DNA of 32,963 bases from an uncultured Bacteriovoracaceae bacterium (GTDB taxonomy: Bacteria; Bdellovibrionota; Bacteriovoracia; Bacteriovoracales; Bacteriovoracaceae). Numbering within the stretch: position 1 is the stretch's first letter; each line of letters opens with the position of its first letter. Shown here piece by piece: positions 1 through 8,050 of the stretch. The notes beneath the pieces are model-generated. The model was given only the letters and a program-made list of their open reading frames with translations. It made no database searches and was not told where the DNA came from. The stretch covers positions 1-32,963 of the forward strand of contig CALIJZ010000093.1 in assembly GCA_938017795.1 (NCBI GenBank), in the 5' to 3' direction. The position numbers were made by a program, and so were the translations under genes.

Positions 1-1425
1 CTCTTCCAATACACTTATTTTAGTAGAAGCATTGAGCTCATCAAAAACTTTGACAGGGAATCTTGTTGAGAATTTTTTGAAATTGTTCTGAACTTCTTTA
101 CTTGTATAACTCATTTCATTTATAAGTTTAGAAATAAAGACTATTTGCTTTTCACTTAAATTCTTCAATCCTAATGAAGAGTTTAATAACCCCTTGAATA
201 AATCATCTCTTTTCTTAGCTCCATAAGATGCTTCTTGAAAATTAAGATTAAATGGTTTATTAAAAAGTTCATTTTCAGTTTTTTTTATTTTTGTTTTAGA
301 AAAAACTTTATAATCTTCCCAATCAAGACCATACTCTGAAATTTCTTGGAAAACATTTGATAAAAGATCATTACGACTTTTCTTTTGATACTTATCAATT
401 TTTGCAGAGAGTTCCTGGCCTTCGGAAATTTTCTCTTTCACATACCAAGCTTGTGCTTCAAAGAACCTACCAAGTAAAGATAATTCATTGGAGTTTTTTT
501 GAGGTCTAATTGCTCTATTTTCAATCATTTCTCTTTTTGTGTCTGGTCTTGAAGCTACGTATTTATTCTTAGAACGCATACCTAATAAAGGGATTTCTTG
601 ACGAGGATTATGATATGTTTTTAATAAGCTAGACATAAGACTTTTCACATTCATTGTTTTTCTTGAATCAAAATATTCAATTATTGAATCTAAATTAGAA
701 CTATCCTTAATGAGCAAATCCTCTAAACCTATTAAAAAATCTTTCCAACTCTTATCATGATCCTTAAGAATTGATTCATATTTTAATCTTTGACTATCTT
801 CAAACCTGGCGACGATATTAGCATTATAACTATCCTGGGCCCAAAACCCCCAATCTGTATCATAGTATTTTGCTTTCAATTTAAATAAGTTTGCAACCCA
901 AAAACTATCTCCTCCATAACCTGAAACACTAATATGCCCACCCATACCATCAAATTGACCAGAGATTCCTATTTCTGCTGTTAAGTCATAAACATAGCGT
1001 TGAATTTTATCTTCAAAGTTTTGAAAAGAATTTACGCTAACTGGCTTTGTTTGCCATTCAAGCCCTCCCGCATCAACACTTGATACGATATAAAAACCAT
1101 CTGGGAAAGTAACTTTGTATGAGATAAAACCGTGGCTTTCACGAATGACATCAAAAATACAATCCTTACATCTAGATTTTAATAAATCTAAATATTTTTG
1201 TTGGCTTCCTAAGATGGTTTTTGTTTGAGCATCTAATACCCCTGATCCTTTTCCTAAAAATATTTTTCTAAAAATACTCTTTACCGAATCAAACATTAAA
1301 ACATAATTTGTTCTAGCAGGTTCTGTTCCCATAACAATTTGATCAGTTCTTATTGAGTCAGTGCTAAAACTATTTAAGCTAAAAAATATTAATAATATCA
1401 AAGATTTCAAGAACATTTGATTCAT
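1..1425 (-). CDS. Secreted protein of unknown function, 3' end outside the window (possible amidoligase-like fold)
   Basis: An open frame of 475 codons runs from an ATG at 1425 to the window edge without a stop, so the C-terminus is missing. An AGGAG lies about ten bases before the ATG. Residues 1-22 are a hydrophobic signal sequence, so the product is probably periplasmic or exported. Residues 112-126 (strand, then AGGLEWQTKP) followed by GMGGHISVSG near 160-169 recall the 'E-[IW]-x-T/S-P-P ... G-x-H-x-x-V' arrangement of glutamine-synthetase-fold amidoligases. That resemblance is by eye only. Residues from about 210 onward are charged and helical, with no motif I recognise. The gene is divergent from the repeat protein at 1615, with a shared intergenic region of about 190 bases. 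Coding status is secure; function is not. Confidence 0.75.
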   Translation of the reverse strand, partial: MNQMFLKSLILLIFFSLNSFSTDSIRTDQIVMGTEPARTNYVLMFDSVKSIFRKIFLGKGSGVLDAQTKTILGSQQKYLDLLKSRCKDCIFDVIRESHGFISYKVTFPDGFYIVSSVDAGGLEWQTKPVSVNSFQNFEDKIQRYVYDLTAEIGISGQFDGMGGHISVSGYGGDSFWVANLFKLKAKYYDTDWGFWAQDSYNANIVARFEDSQRLKYESILKDHDKSWKDFLIGLEDLLIKDSSNLDSIIEYFDSRKTMNVKSLMSSLLKTYHNPRQEIPLLGMRSKNKYVASRPDTKREMIENRAIRPQKNSNELSLLGRFFEAQAWYVKEKISEGQELSAKIDKYQKKSRNDLLSNVFQEISEYGLDWEDYKVFSKTKIKKTENELFNKPFNLNFQEASYGAKKRDDLFKGLLNSSLGLKNLSEKQIVFISKLINEMSYTSKEVQNNFKKFSTRFPVKVFDELNASTKISVLEE

Positions 1426-1499
1426 TTATAGGAATCTCCTTAACTACTTATTGAATTAAAATTTTACAATAAATGTTCAAATTTATCTCAATAGTTAAA

Positions 1500-1522
1500 A
1501 AACACCCTGTACCCGAGTGTTT
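1500..1522 (-). terminator. Hairpin with T-run in the leader of the 1-1425 gene
   Basis: Read on the minus strand, AAACACTC and GGGTGTTT form an 8-bp stem (one G-T wobble) around a 7-base loop, followed by further Ts. It lies about 75 bases upstream of the minus-strand start at 1425, and no minus-strand gene precedes it. It could be an attenuator in that gene's leader or simply limit antisense transcription. A separate small inverted repeat, ACTTG-CCC-CAAGT, is next to it at 1524-1536. Confidence 0.35.
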
Positions 1523-1614
1523 CACTTGCCCCAAGTCAATCATTTATGCCTTTATTAATAAAATAAAGAAATTACCGCCTTTTGTTCCACATCACTTTCG
1601 TTGATAATTTAAGA

Positions 1615-4320
1615 ATGAAATCAATTATAATTCTATCTATTCTCTCTGTTCACTTAAGCTTAAAAGCAAATGATAATATTCTCATCCCACCTCATGTTAA
1701 AACACAGAAACAATTATCTAAATATCAAGTCAAACGATATATTAAGTCATTTCCTAAAATTGCATTAGAATGCTCAAGACATTTCTTAAGAGGTTCTAGT
1801 TATCATCGTCTATTAAGAAACCAAGGACCTGTCGCTTTTCAAAACGCATTTAAACTTAATTATACTAAAAGATTTCCAAGAACTGAAAATCATTTTCCAT
1901 TTGATAATGATGGAGTGTCTGATGTTTGTGATAGAGATTTTGGATATTGTCATGGGTTCTCAGCCGCTCTAACTTATTGGAATAGATTAAGCCATTTTGA
2001 TCCTGAAAATATTAGCAAAACAAAATATCCTAAGAATGTAGGGAGTGATGAATGGTTTGAGTATTATAAAAATATTATCGACAAAATAATGAAAGATAGA
2101 AAACCATTAATTGTTCCTGGATATAATCATCTATATGAGTTTGCTAGTTCACATCCAAGGATTACAAGATATTTAAAAGAACATATTGCTCTAGAGTGGG
2201 CAGAGAGAAATATTAATATCTCTAGTTATTTTAAGGTTCTAAGGCAGGTTTATCATAATTTCACTTTGAAAGAATCAAAGGCATTATATAAGAAATTAAA
2301 CTTTCAAATTAATGAACTTAATTTTAATCCCATTGTTTGGATTGCTTCTTCAACCAATGAAAGAAAACGCATAAATCCATTAGAAATCCCTGGATCTATT
2401 CATAATATGCAAGCCTATAGAATTGATCCAATCGATCAACAAGGAAACTTCAAACTATATTTCTGGGATATTTACTCAGCTCAAGATGCTGATGAGGCAA
2501 TAGATGTTTATACTATATCTACTACTTCTACAGGAGCAAACGGTAAACCTGTTATTTTTAGAGAAGTCAGAAATTCATTAGGGAAAATAGTAGGAAAAAA
2601 GAAAAGATTTGATGGAGCATTTAACTTTGCTGATATGGATACTGTTCCTTATGATGAAATGAAAATTGGTGAAGACGCTGTCAACCTTATGAACTTTTAT
2701 AAAGCTCACCCAGAATATACAAAATACCTTGAAGAAAAGTTTGAAAGTGATCTTAAAAATTCACCACTTCCAAAATTCCGAGTTCCATATAAAGGTGAAG
2801 AACCACCACCCAAAATTAAACTTGCTGATGGGAGTATATGGGAAGTACCTAATAAAATGCTTTATTACACTGGTGGCATATGGATTGAAAAAAATCAGAT
2901 TGATGAAGTTCCTGAAAAAGCAAAAAAAGTTCTAGATTTACTAGTTGGCTCTAGATGGCGTGAAGGAAAAAAAATTCAAAGGCATGAGTTGCAATTACCA
3001 TATCCCTATCAGTACATGGATCATAATGATATTAAAACTTTTCAATTTAGTATGGACTGGTTTGATTATAAAGGTAACTTCTTACCGGATGAAAAATTCT
3101 TTGATAGTGCTCCTGAACAATTGATTAAAGAATTAAAAGAATATACTTTAAATTGGCCTCCAACTCGACCATTAAACTTCAAATTTTTTAGACAAAGATC
3201 ATATGTAAGAGACTTTCCAGACTTAAGTGATGAAATGGAAGGTTCTCTTTGGACAATGCCAATCGAGTTTATCACTGCCAATGGTTTATTTAAAGTCCCA
3301 AAAAAATACGAGTCCCATGTCCCTGCTAAAGTCATAAAAGTTTTAAAGAAAAATAGACTCTGGCCTGTAACAGATCCAATAAACTTGCAATACTTAACTG
3401 AAGAAAGTCGAACTATCAAAATTGGAAATATGAAAACAGTATTACCTCTAAGTTGGTATGCTGATAATCTAGATAATTTAATAAAAATACCCGTTGGTGA
3501 TCTTAATCGATTACCTAAGCAATTATCGACTTTTTTCTATGGTTTTGGTCCAAGAGCACAGGTGAACTATTTTGAAGTCAGCCCTCAGGTAATTAATGAA
3601 TCACAGATATACTACAAAAATGATAAATATTTATTTCCTAAAGACTGGTTCAAAAAGACTAGTGAAGACAGTCATTTCTCAGACAGTTTTCTTGAAATAC
3701 CTGAAAGTCAGCTTAATCATGTTCCGAAATTTTATAAGGAAATAATAGTTGGACCAGGTGGACAATGGCCTCCTGCCAATAGAAAAATAAACAAATATAG
3801 CCAGACAGTAGAATTGAGTGATGGAAATGATTATCACTTCCCACTTAGTTGGATTTCACTTAATGGACAACTCATTATACCTAAAGGGCAAGAACATGTT
3901 CTTCCGCAAAAAGTAATTGATCAGATATTTACTAAAGGTCCATATAAGTGGCCATTAAAAGGCCCTGTAAGAGTTTCAGAACTTCAATATCCAAGTATGG
4001 AGTTAAAAGATGGTTCTAGATTTTTTTGGCCAAGAGAGTGGATGAAAGTTGGTCAAAGCTGGGGTATCAAACTTCCGAAAAAAGTAAAAAACATTGAAGC
4101 TAAGATACCAAAAGAAATTCAAGATAAAATTAAAAAAGCATATAACGGAAAATATCCAGAGGATCGCAAAGTAGATATTTGGAGAATAAGAGATGATATA
4201 GTCTTTCATGATTCTCCAGTTTTCCCTGATGCTCCAGGCTTTCCTGATGCTCCAATCTTTCCTGACTCTCATAATAATTCTGATCCATTTGATGCACCAG
4301 ATCCTTTTAATGATCAATAA
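1615..4320 (+). CDS. Secreted repeat protein with papain-like cysteine-hydrolase motif
   Basis: The ATG at 1615 is chosen because it begins directly with a signal peptide (residues 1-18); an in-frame TTG at 1582 would put 11 polar residues in front of it. The product is 901 residues. Residues 108-118 read DFGYCHGFSAA, close to the GSCWAFS active-site block of papain-like enzymes. C112, H263 (in PGSIHNMQAY) and D285 (in YFWDIYS) could make a Cys-His-Asp triad, with D106 where papain has its oxyanion Gln. From about residue 400 to 864 there are roughly seven copies of a ~66-residue unit with consensus DG-x(4)-P-x2-W ... P-x(6)-VP-x2-V ... WPP. The tail (865-901) is an acidic, proline-rich FPDAP tandem. 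I recognise no named family for the repeat. The function suggested is an exported hydrolase with a repetitive binding region; this is inference. Confidence 0.8.
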   Translation: MKSIIILSILSVHLSLKANDNILIPPHVKTQKQLSKYQVKRYIKSFPKIALECSRHFLRGSSYHRLLRNQGPVAFQNAFKLNYTKRFPRTENHFPFDNDGVSDVCDRDFGYCHGFSAALTYWNRLSHFDPENISKTKYPKNVGSDEWFEYYKNIIDKIMKDRKPLIVPGYNHLYEFASSHPRITRYLKEHIALEWAERNINISSYFKVLRQVYHNFTLKESKALYKKLNFQINELNFNPIVWIASSTNERKRINPLEIPGSIHNMQAYRIDPIDQQGNFKLYFWDIYSAQDADEAIDVYTISTTSTGANGKPVIFREVRNSLGKIVGKKKRFDGAFNFADMDTVPYDEMKIGEDAVNLMNFYKAHPEYTKYLEEKFESDLKNSPLPKFRVPYKGEEPPPKIKLADGSIWEVPNKMLYYTGGIWIEKNQIDEVPEKAKKVLDLLVGSRWREGKKIQRHELQLPYPYQYMDHNDIKTFQFSMDWFDYKGNFLPDEKFFDSAPEQLIKELKEYTLNWPPTRPLNFKFFRQRSYVRDFPDLSDEMEGSLWTMPIEFITANGLFKVPKKYESHVPAKVIKVLKKNRLWPVTDPINLQYLTEESRTIKIGNMKTVLPLSWYADNLDNLIKIPVGDLNRLPKQLSTFFYGFGPRAQVNYFEVSPQVINESQIYYKNDKYLFPKDWFKKTSEDSHFSDSFLEIPESQLNHVPKFYKEIIVGPGGQWPPANRKINKYSQTVELSDGNDYHFPLSWISLNGQLIIPKGQEHVLPQKVIDQIFTKGPYKWPLKGPVRVSELQYPSMELKDGSRFFWPREWMKVGQSWGIKLPKKVKNIEAKIPKEIQDKIKKAYNGKYPEDRKVDIWRIRDDIVFHDSPVFPDAPGFPDAPIFPDSHNNSDPFDAPDPFNDQ
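2812..4206 (+). repeat. Seven diverged ~66-residue protein repeats within the 1615 gene
   Basis: The encoded repeats start near residues 400, 470, 538, 600, 664, 731 and 795. Landmarks are LADGSIWEVP in copy 1, MEGSLWTMPIEF in copy 3, KYLFPKDWF in copy 5, LSDGNDYHFPLSW in copy 6 and LKDGSRFFWPREW in copy 7. Each is followed by a second 'iP ... vP' segment and a WP or WPP link in most copies. The copies are diverged at nucleotide level, so this is an old protein repeat rather than recent DNA duplication. Confidence 0.65.
4221..4270 (+). repeat. 18-bp tandem repeat encoding FPDAPx
   Basis: About 2.7 copies of an 18-base unit (core TTCCTGATGCTCCA) encode the hexapeptide FPDAP-x at the C-terminus of the repeat protein. 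In-frame period, low divergence and position suggest copy number may vary by slippage without breaking the frame. Confidence 0.7.
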
Positions 4321-4344
4321 AATAAAAATAATTACGAGAAATGA

Positions 4345-4364
4345 TTAAGATAAGTTTATCTTAA
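4345..4364. terminator. Hairpin between convergent genes
   Basis: TTAAGATAA and TTATCTTAA form a perfect 9-bp inverted repeat around GT, between the plus-strand stop at 4320 and the minus-strand stop at 4356, which it overlaps. The stem is AT-rich and lacks a long T-run, so terminator function is only plausible. Confidence 0.35.
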
Positions 4365-4907
4365 AACTTCTTTAAAATATGGACTTAAATCATAACTAGC
4401 TGGAGAAATACCTAATTGTCTTGAAGGGATATTACCTTCAAAATATTGTTCCCAAAATTCTTTTTCTCTTGAAAAACTCATTATTTTAGGTTCAGGCTGA
4501 GAGATATTATAAAACTTAAAAAGTTTATAAATTAATTCAGAACAATAGAGCTTGTTGTTAGACCATAGAAATTTAGAATCATAGGGTAGGCCAAAAAAGT
4601 GGTGATAAAAGTCATTAAGAAATTGATCTTTATCAATATATTGAAATTCTGGGTTTCTTATCACTTTCACGTCTTGATTTCTTTGGGTCTTAGATAAAAA
4701 TTCCTGTAAGGAAACAACTCTAACTTCTTGAAAAGCTTCTGCTACTAAGATTGGATTTTTTTTTATAACGACACCAATATGAGAATAAATACTTTGTGTT
4801 TCATTTTCAATGACACTACATATTCTGCAATGAAGGGGCTGAAGAATTACGTCTCCAATTTCTAAAGAGAAACTCGAAAAACTAATAAATAATAAAAAGT
4901 ATTTCAT
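4356..4907 (-). CDS. YiiX/YebB-like NlpC/P60-type cysteine hydrolase, exported
   Basis: A 183-residue protein with a signal peptide (about residues 1-15) and the layout of the circularly permuted papain-like YiiX group. It has GDVILQ at 18-23, the His motif SHIGVV (H43), an EA block near 56-58, then PYD (108-110) and the Cys motif LYCSELIYK (C122). In this permuted family His comes before Cys, as seen here. Family members cleave amide or ester bonds in cell-envelope or lipid substrates; the substrate here is unknown. The ATG lies only two bases after the nhaC stop, so the two are very probably co-transcribed and may be translationally coupled. Confidence 0.8.
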   Translation of the reverse strand: MKYFLLFISFSSFSLEIGDVILQPLHCRICSVIENETQSIYSHIGVVIKKNPILVAEAFQEVRVVSLQEFLSKTQRNQDVKVIRNPEFQYIDKDQFLNDFYHHFFGLPYDSKFLWSNNKLYCSELIYKLFKFYNISQPEPKIMSFSREKEFWEQYFEGNIPSRQLGISPASYDLSPYFKEVLR

Positions 4908-4909
4908 TC

Positions 4910-6328
4910 TTAAGCAGTTTCATTACCTTTTCTAATATACAGACCCAAGAAACCGACAATCACAGAAATAATTGGACTAAGAATATTGAAAAAACAATAT
5001 GGTAAATATGAAAGAGTAGGAACACCTAAAATACCACTGAAATATGCCCCACCTGAGTTCCAAGGCACAAGAACAGAAGTGACTGTACCTCCATCTTCTA
5101 AACTTCTTGATAGATTTACGGCCGCCAAGCCTCTTTGTTTAAAGGCATTTCTAAACATTCTTCCAGCAACAACAATCGCAAGATATTGATCAGAGGCCGT
5201 TATGTTTAAAAAGACACAACTAGTAATCGTAGCTAGAATCAGTGAACCCGTCCCTGAAACAAAGTCTAGCAAAACTCCAGCAATTTTTTGTAAATAACCA
5301 CATGCTTCCATCATTCCACCAAAGAACATAGCAGTTATGATAAGCCAGACAGTATTTAGCATACTGGACATCCCTCCTCTAGAGAAAAGTTTATCAACTT
5401 CTTTAACTCCAGAATCAGACTTGAAACCATCAGCTGCAACTTCCATTATCGTTTTATATGAATTTGAATCTAAAAGATGAGGTTGGAAAATGAGAGCAAG
5501 AATTCCACCTAAAATAGCTCCTAATAACATAGAGGGCAACGCTGGAATTTTTTTATAGACTAAAAATAAAACAAACAACGGAGCAATAAATAAAAAGGGA
5601 GTGATTTTAAATTGATTATTAATAGTTTCTAAAAAACCTTGAACTTTATTTAGGTCAACATCTGTTGGAGCATAGTTTAGACCAACAATAGTGAATAGAA
5701 TAATTGCAATAATGATTGCAGGAACAGTTGTAATTAATAAGTAGCGAATATGTTCAAATAAATTCGCTCCGGCCATAGCCGGAGCAAGATTTGTAGTATC
5801 TGATAAAGGTGAAAGTTTATCTCCAAAATAACTTCCACTAATAACAGCTCCAGCGACCATTGGTAATGGGATATCTAAAGCGGCACCTATACCAATTAAT
5901 GCAATTCCTACAGTACCTCCAGTTGACCAACTACTACCTGTTGATAGAGAAACAAAACAACACAAGATACAAGCAGTGGGGAGAAAAAACTTGGGACTAA
6001 TAATTTGAATTCCATAATAAATCATTGTTGGAACGACACCGGATAAAATCCATAAACCGATCAAAGATCCAACGAGTAAAAGAATTAAATTGGCTTGAAG
6101 AGAATTTTTAATTGAAGAGATTGCTACATTTTCAAGGTCTTTATAAGATACCTTTTGTAGTGTTACTCCTAAAAGACAAGCAACAAAACCACAAAAAAAC
6201 AAGGCCAATTGGTTAGGACCATATGTAGCATCATCTTTAAAGATTTTAACATTTATTATTAATAAAATGATAAGAATAATAACAGGAATAAGGGCTTCTA
6301 TTAATCTAACGTTTTTTTTCAAATTCAC
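4910..6328 (-). CDS. nhaC: NhaC-family Na+/H+ antiporter
   Basis: A 472-residue polytopic inner-membrane protein with about a dozen hydrophobic segments. The central signature TGSSWSTGGTVGIALIGIG, followed by GAVISGSYFGDKLSPLSDTT, is typical of NhaC antiporters, which exchange Na+ for protons. A second typical block, SLEDGGTVTSVLVPWNSGGA, is near the C-terminus. Length matches the family. Some relatives exchange organic substrates such as malate/lactate or arginine/ornithine, so ion specificity is inferred. It is the first gene of a two-gene unit with the YiiX-like hydrolase. A good -10 element and a perfect palindrome lie just upstream. Confidence 0.88.
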   Translation of the reverse strand: MNLKKNVRLIEALIPVIILIILLIINVKIFKDDATYGPNQLALFFCGFVACLLGVTLQKVSYKDLENVAISSIKNSLQANLILLLVGSLIGLWILSGVVPTMIYYGIQIISPKFFLPTACILCCFVSLSTGSSWSTGGTVGIALIGIGAALDIPLPMVAGAVISGSYFGDKLSPLSDTTNLAPAMAGANLFEHIRYLLITTVPAIIIAIILFTIVGLNYAPTDVDLNKVQGFLETINNQFKITPFLFIAPLFVLFLVYKKIPALPSMLLGAILGGILALIFQPHLLDSNSYKTIMEVAADGFKSDSGVKEVDKLFSRGGMSSMLNTVWLIITAMFFGGMMEACGYLQKIAGVLLDFVSGTGSLILATITSCVFLNITASDQYLAIVVAGRMFRNAFKQRGLAAVNLSRSLEDGGTVTSVLVPWNSGGAYFSGILGVPTLSYLPYCFFNILSPIISVIVGFLGLYIRKGNETA

Positions 6329-6349
6329 TCCTAAATAGCGAGTAGACCC

Positions 6350-6367
6350 AATTAGGATCTCCTAATT
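6350..6367. promoter_or_regulatory. Perfect 18-bp palindrome, candidate operator
   Basis: AATTAGGA-TC-TCCTAATT is a perfect inverted repeat in the 112-base divergent region between nhaC and the LOG gene. It covers the expected transcription start of nhaC (about 7-10 bases after the TATAAT at 6379-6374 on the minus strand), a common position for a repressor operator. No regulator gene is adjacent. Confidence 0.5.
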
Positions 6368-6373
6368 ATTTAC

Positions 6374-6400
6374 ATTATAAGAGGCCCTATAAATTGACAA
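6374..6400 (-). promoter_or_regulatory. Putative sigma-70 type promoter for nhaC
   Basis: On the minus strand a consensus TATAAT (6379-6374) has TTGTCA 15 bases upstream, or TTTTGT 17 bases upstream. On the plus strand a TTGACA at 6394-6399 with CACAAT 17 bases later may serve the LOG gene, so the two promoters would overlap. Confidence 0.5.
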
Positions 6401-6440
6401 AAATAAATGTAATTGACACAATTTTGCTAGGAGTCAAACT

Positions 6441-6986
6441 ATGTCCAAATCTCTGGGAGTTTTCTGTTCAGCCAGTAGTCATTTAGATGACAAGTTCTTT
6501 GATAAAGCAAAAGAGTTTGCAAGGAATATGTGTCAGCATAACTGTAATTTAGTCTATGGAGGAGCAACTATTGGGCTTATGGGCTGTATTGCAGATGAAG
6601 CTAAAAAATATGGTGCTCATGTTTTAGGAGTAGTTCCAAAGGTTATCACCACTCGAGAAATTGCCAATGAAAAAATAGATGAGCTTATCATTACTGAAGA
6701 TATGCATGAAAGAAAAAAAATCTTATATAAAAGATCAGATGTGCTTGTTATATTACCAGGTGGCTTTGGTACTCTAGATGAGGCCTTTGAGTCTATTACT
6801 TGGAATCAATTAGATATTCATAAAATACCAGTCATTTTTATAAATTGGTTTGGATACTATGATGGAATTAAGACATGGATGGAAAATGCTGCCAAAGAAA
6901 AATTTACTAAAGTTTATGATAGCTTTGAGCCGATTTTCCTAGACAATAATGAACAATTTTTTAATTGGTTAAAAGAAAATGAATAA
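6441..6986 (+). CDS. LOG-family (TIGR00730) nucleoside 5'-monophosphate phosphoribohydrolase
   Basis: A 181-residue Rossmann-fold protein with the LOG signature PGGFGTLDE, preceded by an early VFCSAS block and LVYGGATIGLMG. In this family these bind the nucleotide phosphate and carry the catalytic Arg/Glu (here near HERK and LDEAFE). Members hydrolyse nucleoside monophosphates to free base and ribose-5-phosphate. Plant-type members activate cytokinins; in bacteria the role is mostly nucleotide salvage. A TAGGAG lies seven bases before the ATG. The gene overlaps the next one by eight bases, so the two probably form an operon. Confidence 0.88.
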   Translation: MSKSLGVFCSASSHLDDKFFDKAKEFARNMCQHNCNLVYGGATIGLMGCIADEAKKYGAHVLGVVPKVITTREIANEKIDELIITEDMHERKKILYKRSDVLVILPGGFGTLDEAFESITWNQLDIHKIPVIFINWFGYYDGIKTWMENAAKEKFTKVYDSFEPIFLDNNEQFFNWLKENE

Positions 6987-8040
6987 AAAACAAAGTGAAG
7001 TTATTTTTTTTACTGTAATATTTTTAATTCTTATCTATTTTTTATATTTGATATTTAAACCTTTAATTGGACCCATGATCTTCGGAGGAATCCTTGCCGG
7101 GAGCTTTGTTTCTTTATTTAGGTTTTTTAATAAAAAGAAGAAATTATCTAAAAATATTAGTGCCCTGTTAACATGTTTGCTAATTACTATTGGAGTTGTA
7201 TTACCTCTTTTATACTTAATTGTTCAAATTTCATCTGAAGCCTATCAATTCTATTCAATTACTAAAGGCTTTATTGAAAGTGGAAAGCTTGAAACATTCT
7301 TAGCTGGAGATGGCTTTGTAGCCAACCTTATAACAAAGACAATGGCATTTTTTGGAGTAACTCCTGATTTAGAAACTCTTTATGCGAAAATCTTAGAACT
7401 TTCTCAAAATCTATCAGGAACCTTTCTTGGCATTTTCAATAAAATTGCAGGAAACCTCTTAGGATTTTTCTTCGATTTTTCAATTGCTATCATGACGACT
7501 TTTGTTTTGTTCTCTCAAGGTGATATTTTAAAAAAGTATGTCATCGCTCTATCGCCTCTTGAGAGTAAAGATGAAGAATTACTCATCTCAACTTTTAATC
7601 AGATGAATTATGTTTCTTTAGTTTGCAATGGACTTGGTGGAGTTATCCAAGGTGGATTAGCCGGAATCGCATTCTTATTATTAGGAATTGATTCCCCATT
7701 TTTGTGGACTGCCATGATGGTAATTTTAGCATTTATCCCCCTACTTGGAATTTCAATTATTTCAGTACCGGCGAGTTTATATCTAATTTTATTTGAACAA
7801 CGTTTATTTGCTGGAATATTTTTATTGGTCTTTACTCTTGGAGTTGCCTTTCTAGTTGAGAATTGGTTTAAGCCTAAGTTCATTGGAAATAGAATTAAAA
7901 TAAATTCGATGTTTGTTTTATTTACAATTATTGGAGGAATGTCTGTCTTTGGGATAGCTGGTGTTTTTTATGGCCCATTAATTGGAACACTTTTCTTAAC
8001 AACTGCAAAATTGTTTCAAGATAAATATTTAATAGATTAA
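6979..8040 (+). CDS. AI-2E family transporter-like membrane protein
   Basis: A 353-residue inner-membrane protein with the AI-2E (PerM/YdiK type) layout: two N-terminal membrane segments, a further pair after a short charged loop (KKKKLSKN), an extracytoplasmic-like region of about 100 residues, then four or more C-terminal segments. The conserved-looking block IGGMSVFGIAGVFYGPLIGT is close to the end. The family was named for an autoinducer-2 exporter, but members act on varied substrates, including Na+/H+ exchange, so the substrate cannot be named. It starts inside the last codons of the LOG gene, indicating coupling. Confidence 0.85.
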   Translation: MNKKQSEVIFFTVIFLILIYFLYLIFKPLIGPMIFGGILAGSFVSLFRFFNKKKKLSKNISALLTCLLITIGVVLPLLYLIVQISSEAYQFYSITKGFIESGKLETFLAGDGFVANLITKTMAFFGVTPDLETLYAKILELSQNLSGTFLGIFNKIAGNLLGFFFDFSIAIMTTFVLFSQGDILKKYVIALSPLESKDEELLISTFNQMNYVSLVCNGLGGVIQGGLAGIAFLLLGIDSPFLWTAMMVILAFIPLLGISIISVPASLYLILFEQRLFAGIFLLVFTLGVAFLVENWFKPKFIGNRIKINSMFVLFTIIGGMSVFGIAGVFYGPLIGTLFLTTAKLFQDKYLID

Positions 8041-8050
8041 ATTAAAACCT

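Noticed and set aside
3066-3419. Minus-strand open frame of 117 codons within the repeat protein gene
   Set aside because: It is antisense to a gene with a signal peptide and repeated motifs, and has no ribosome site or recognisable protein features.
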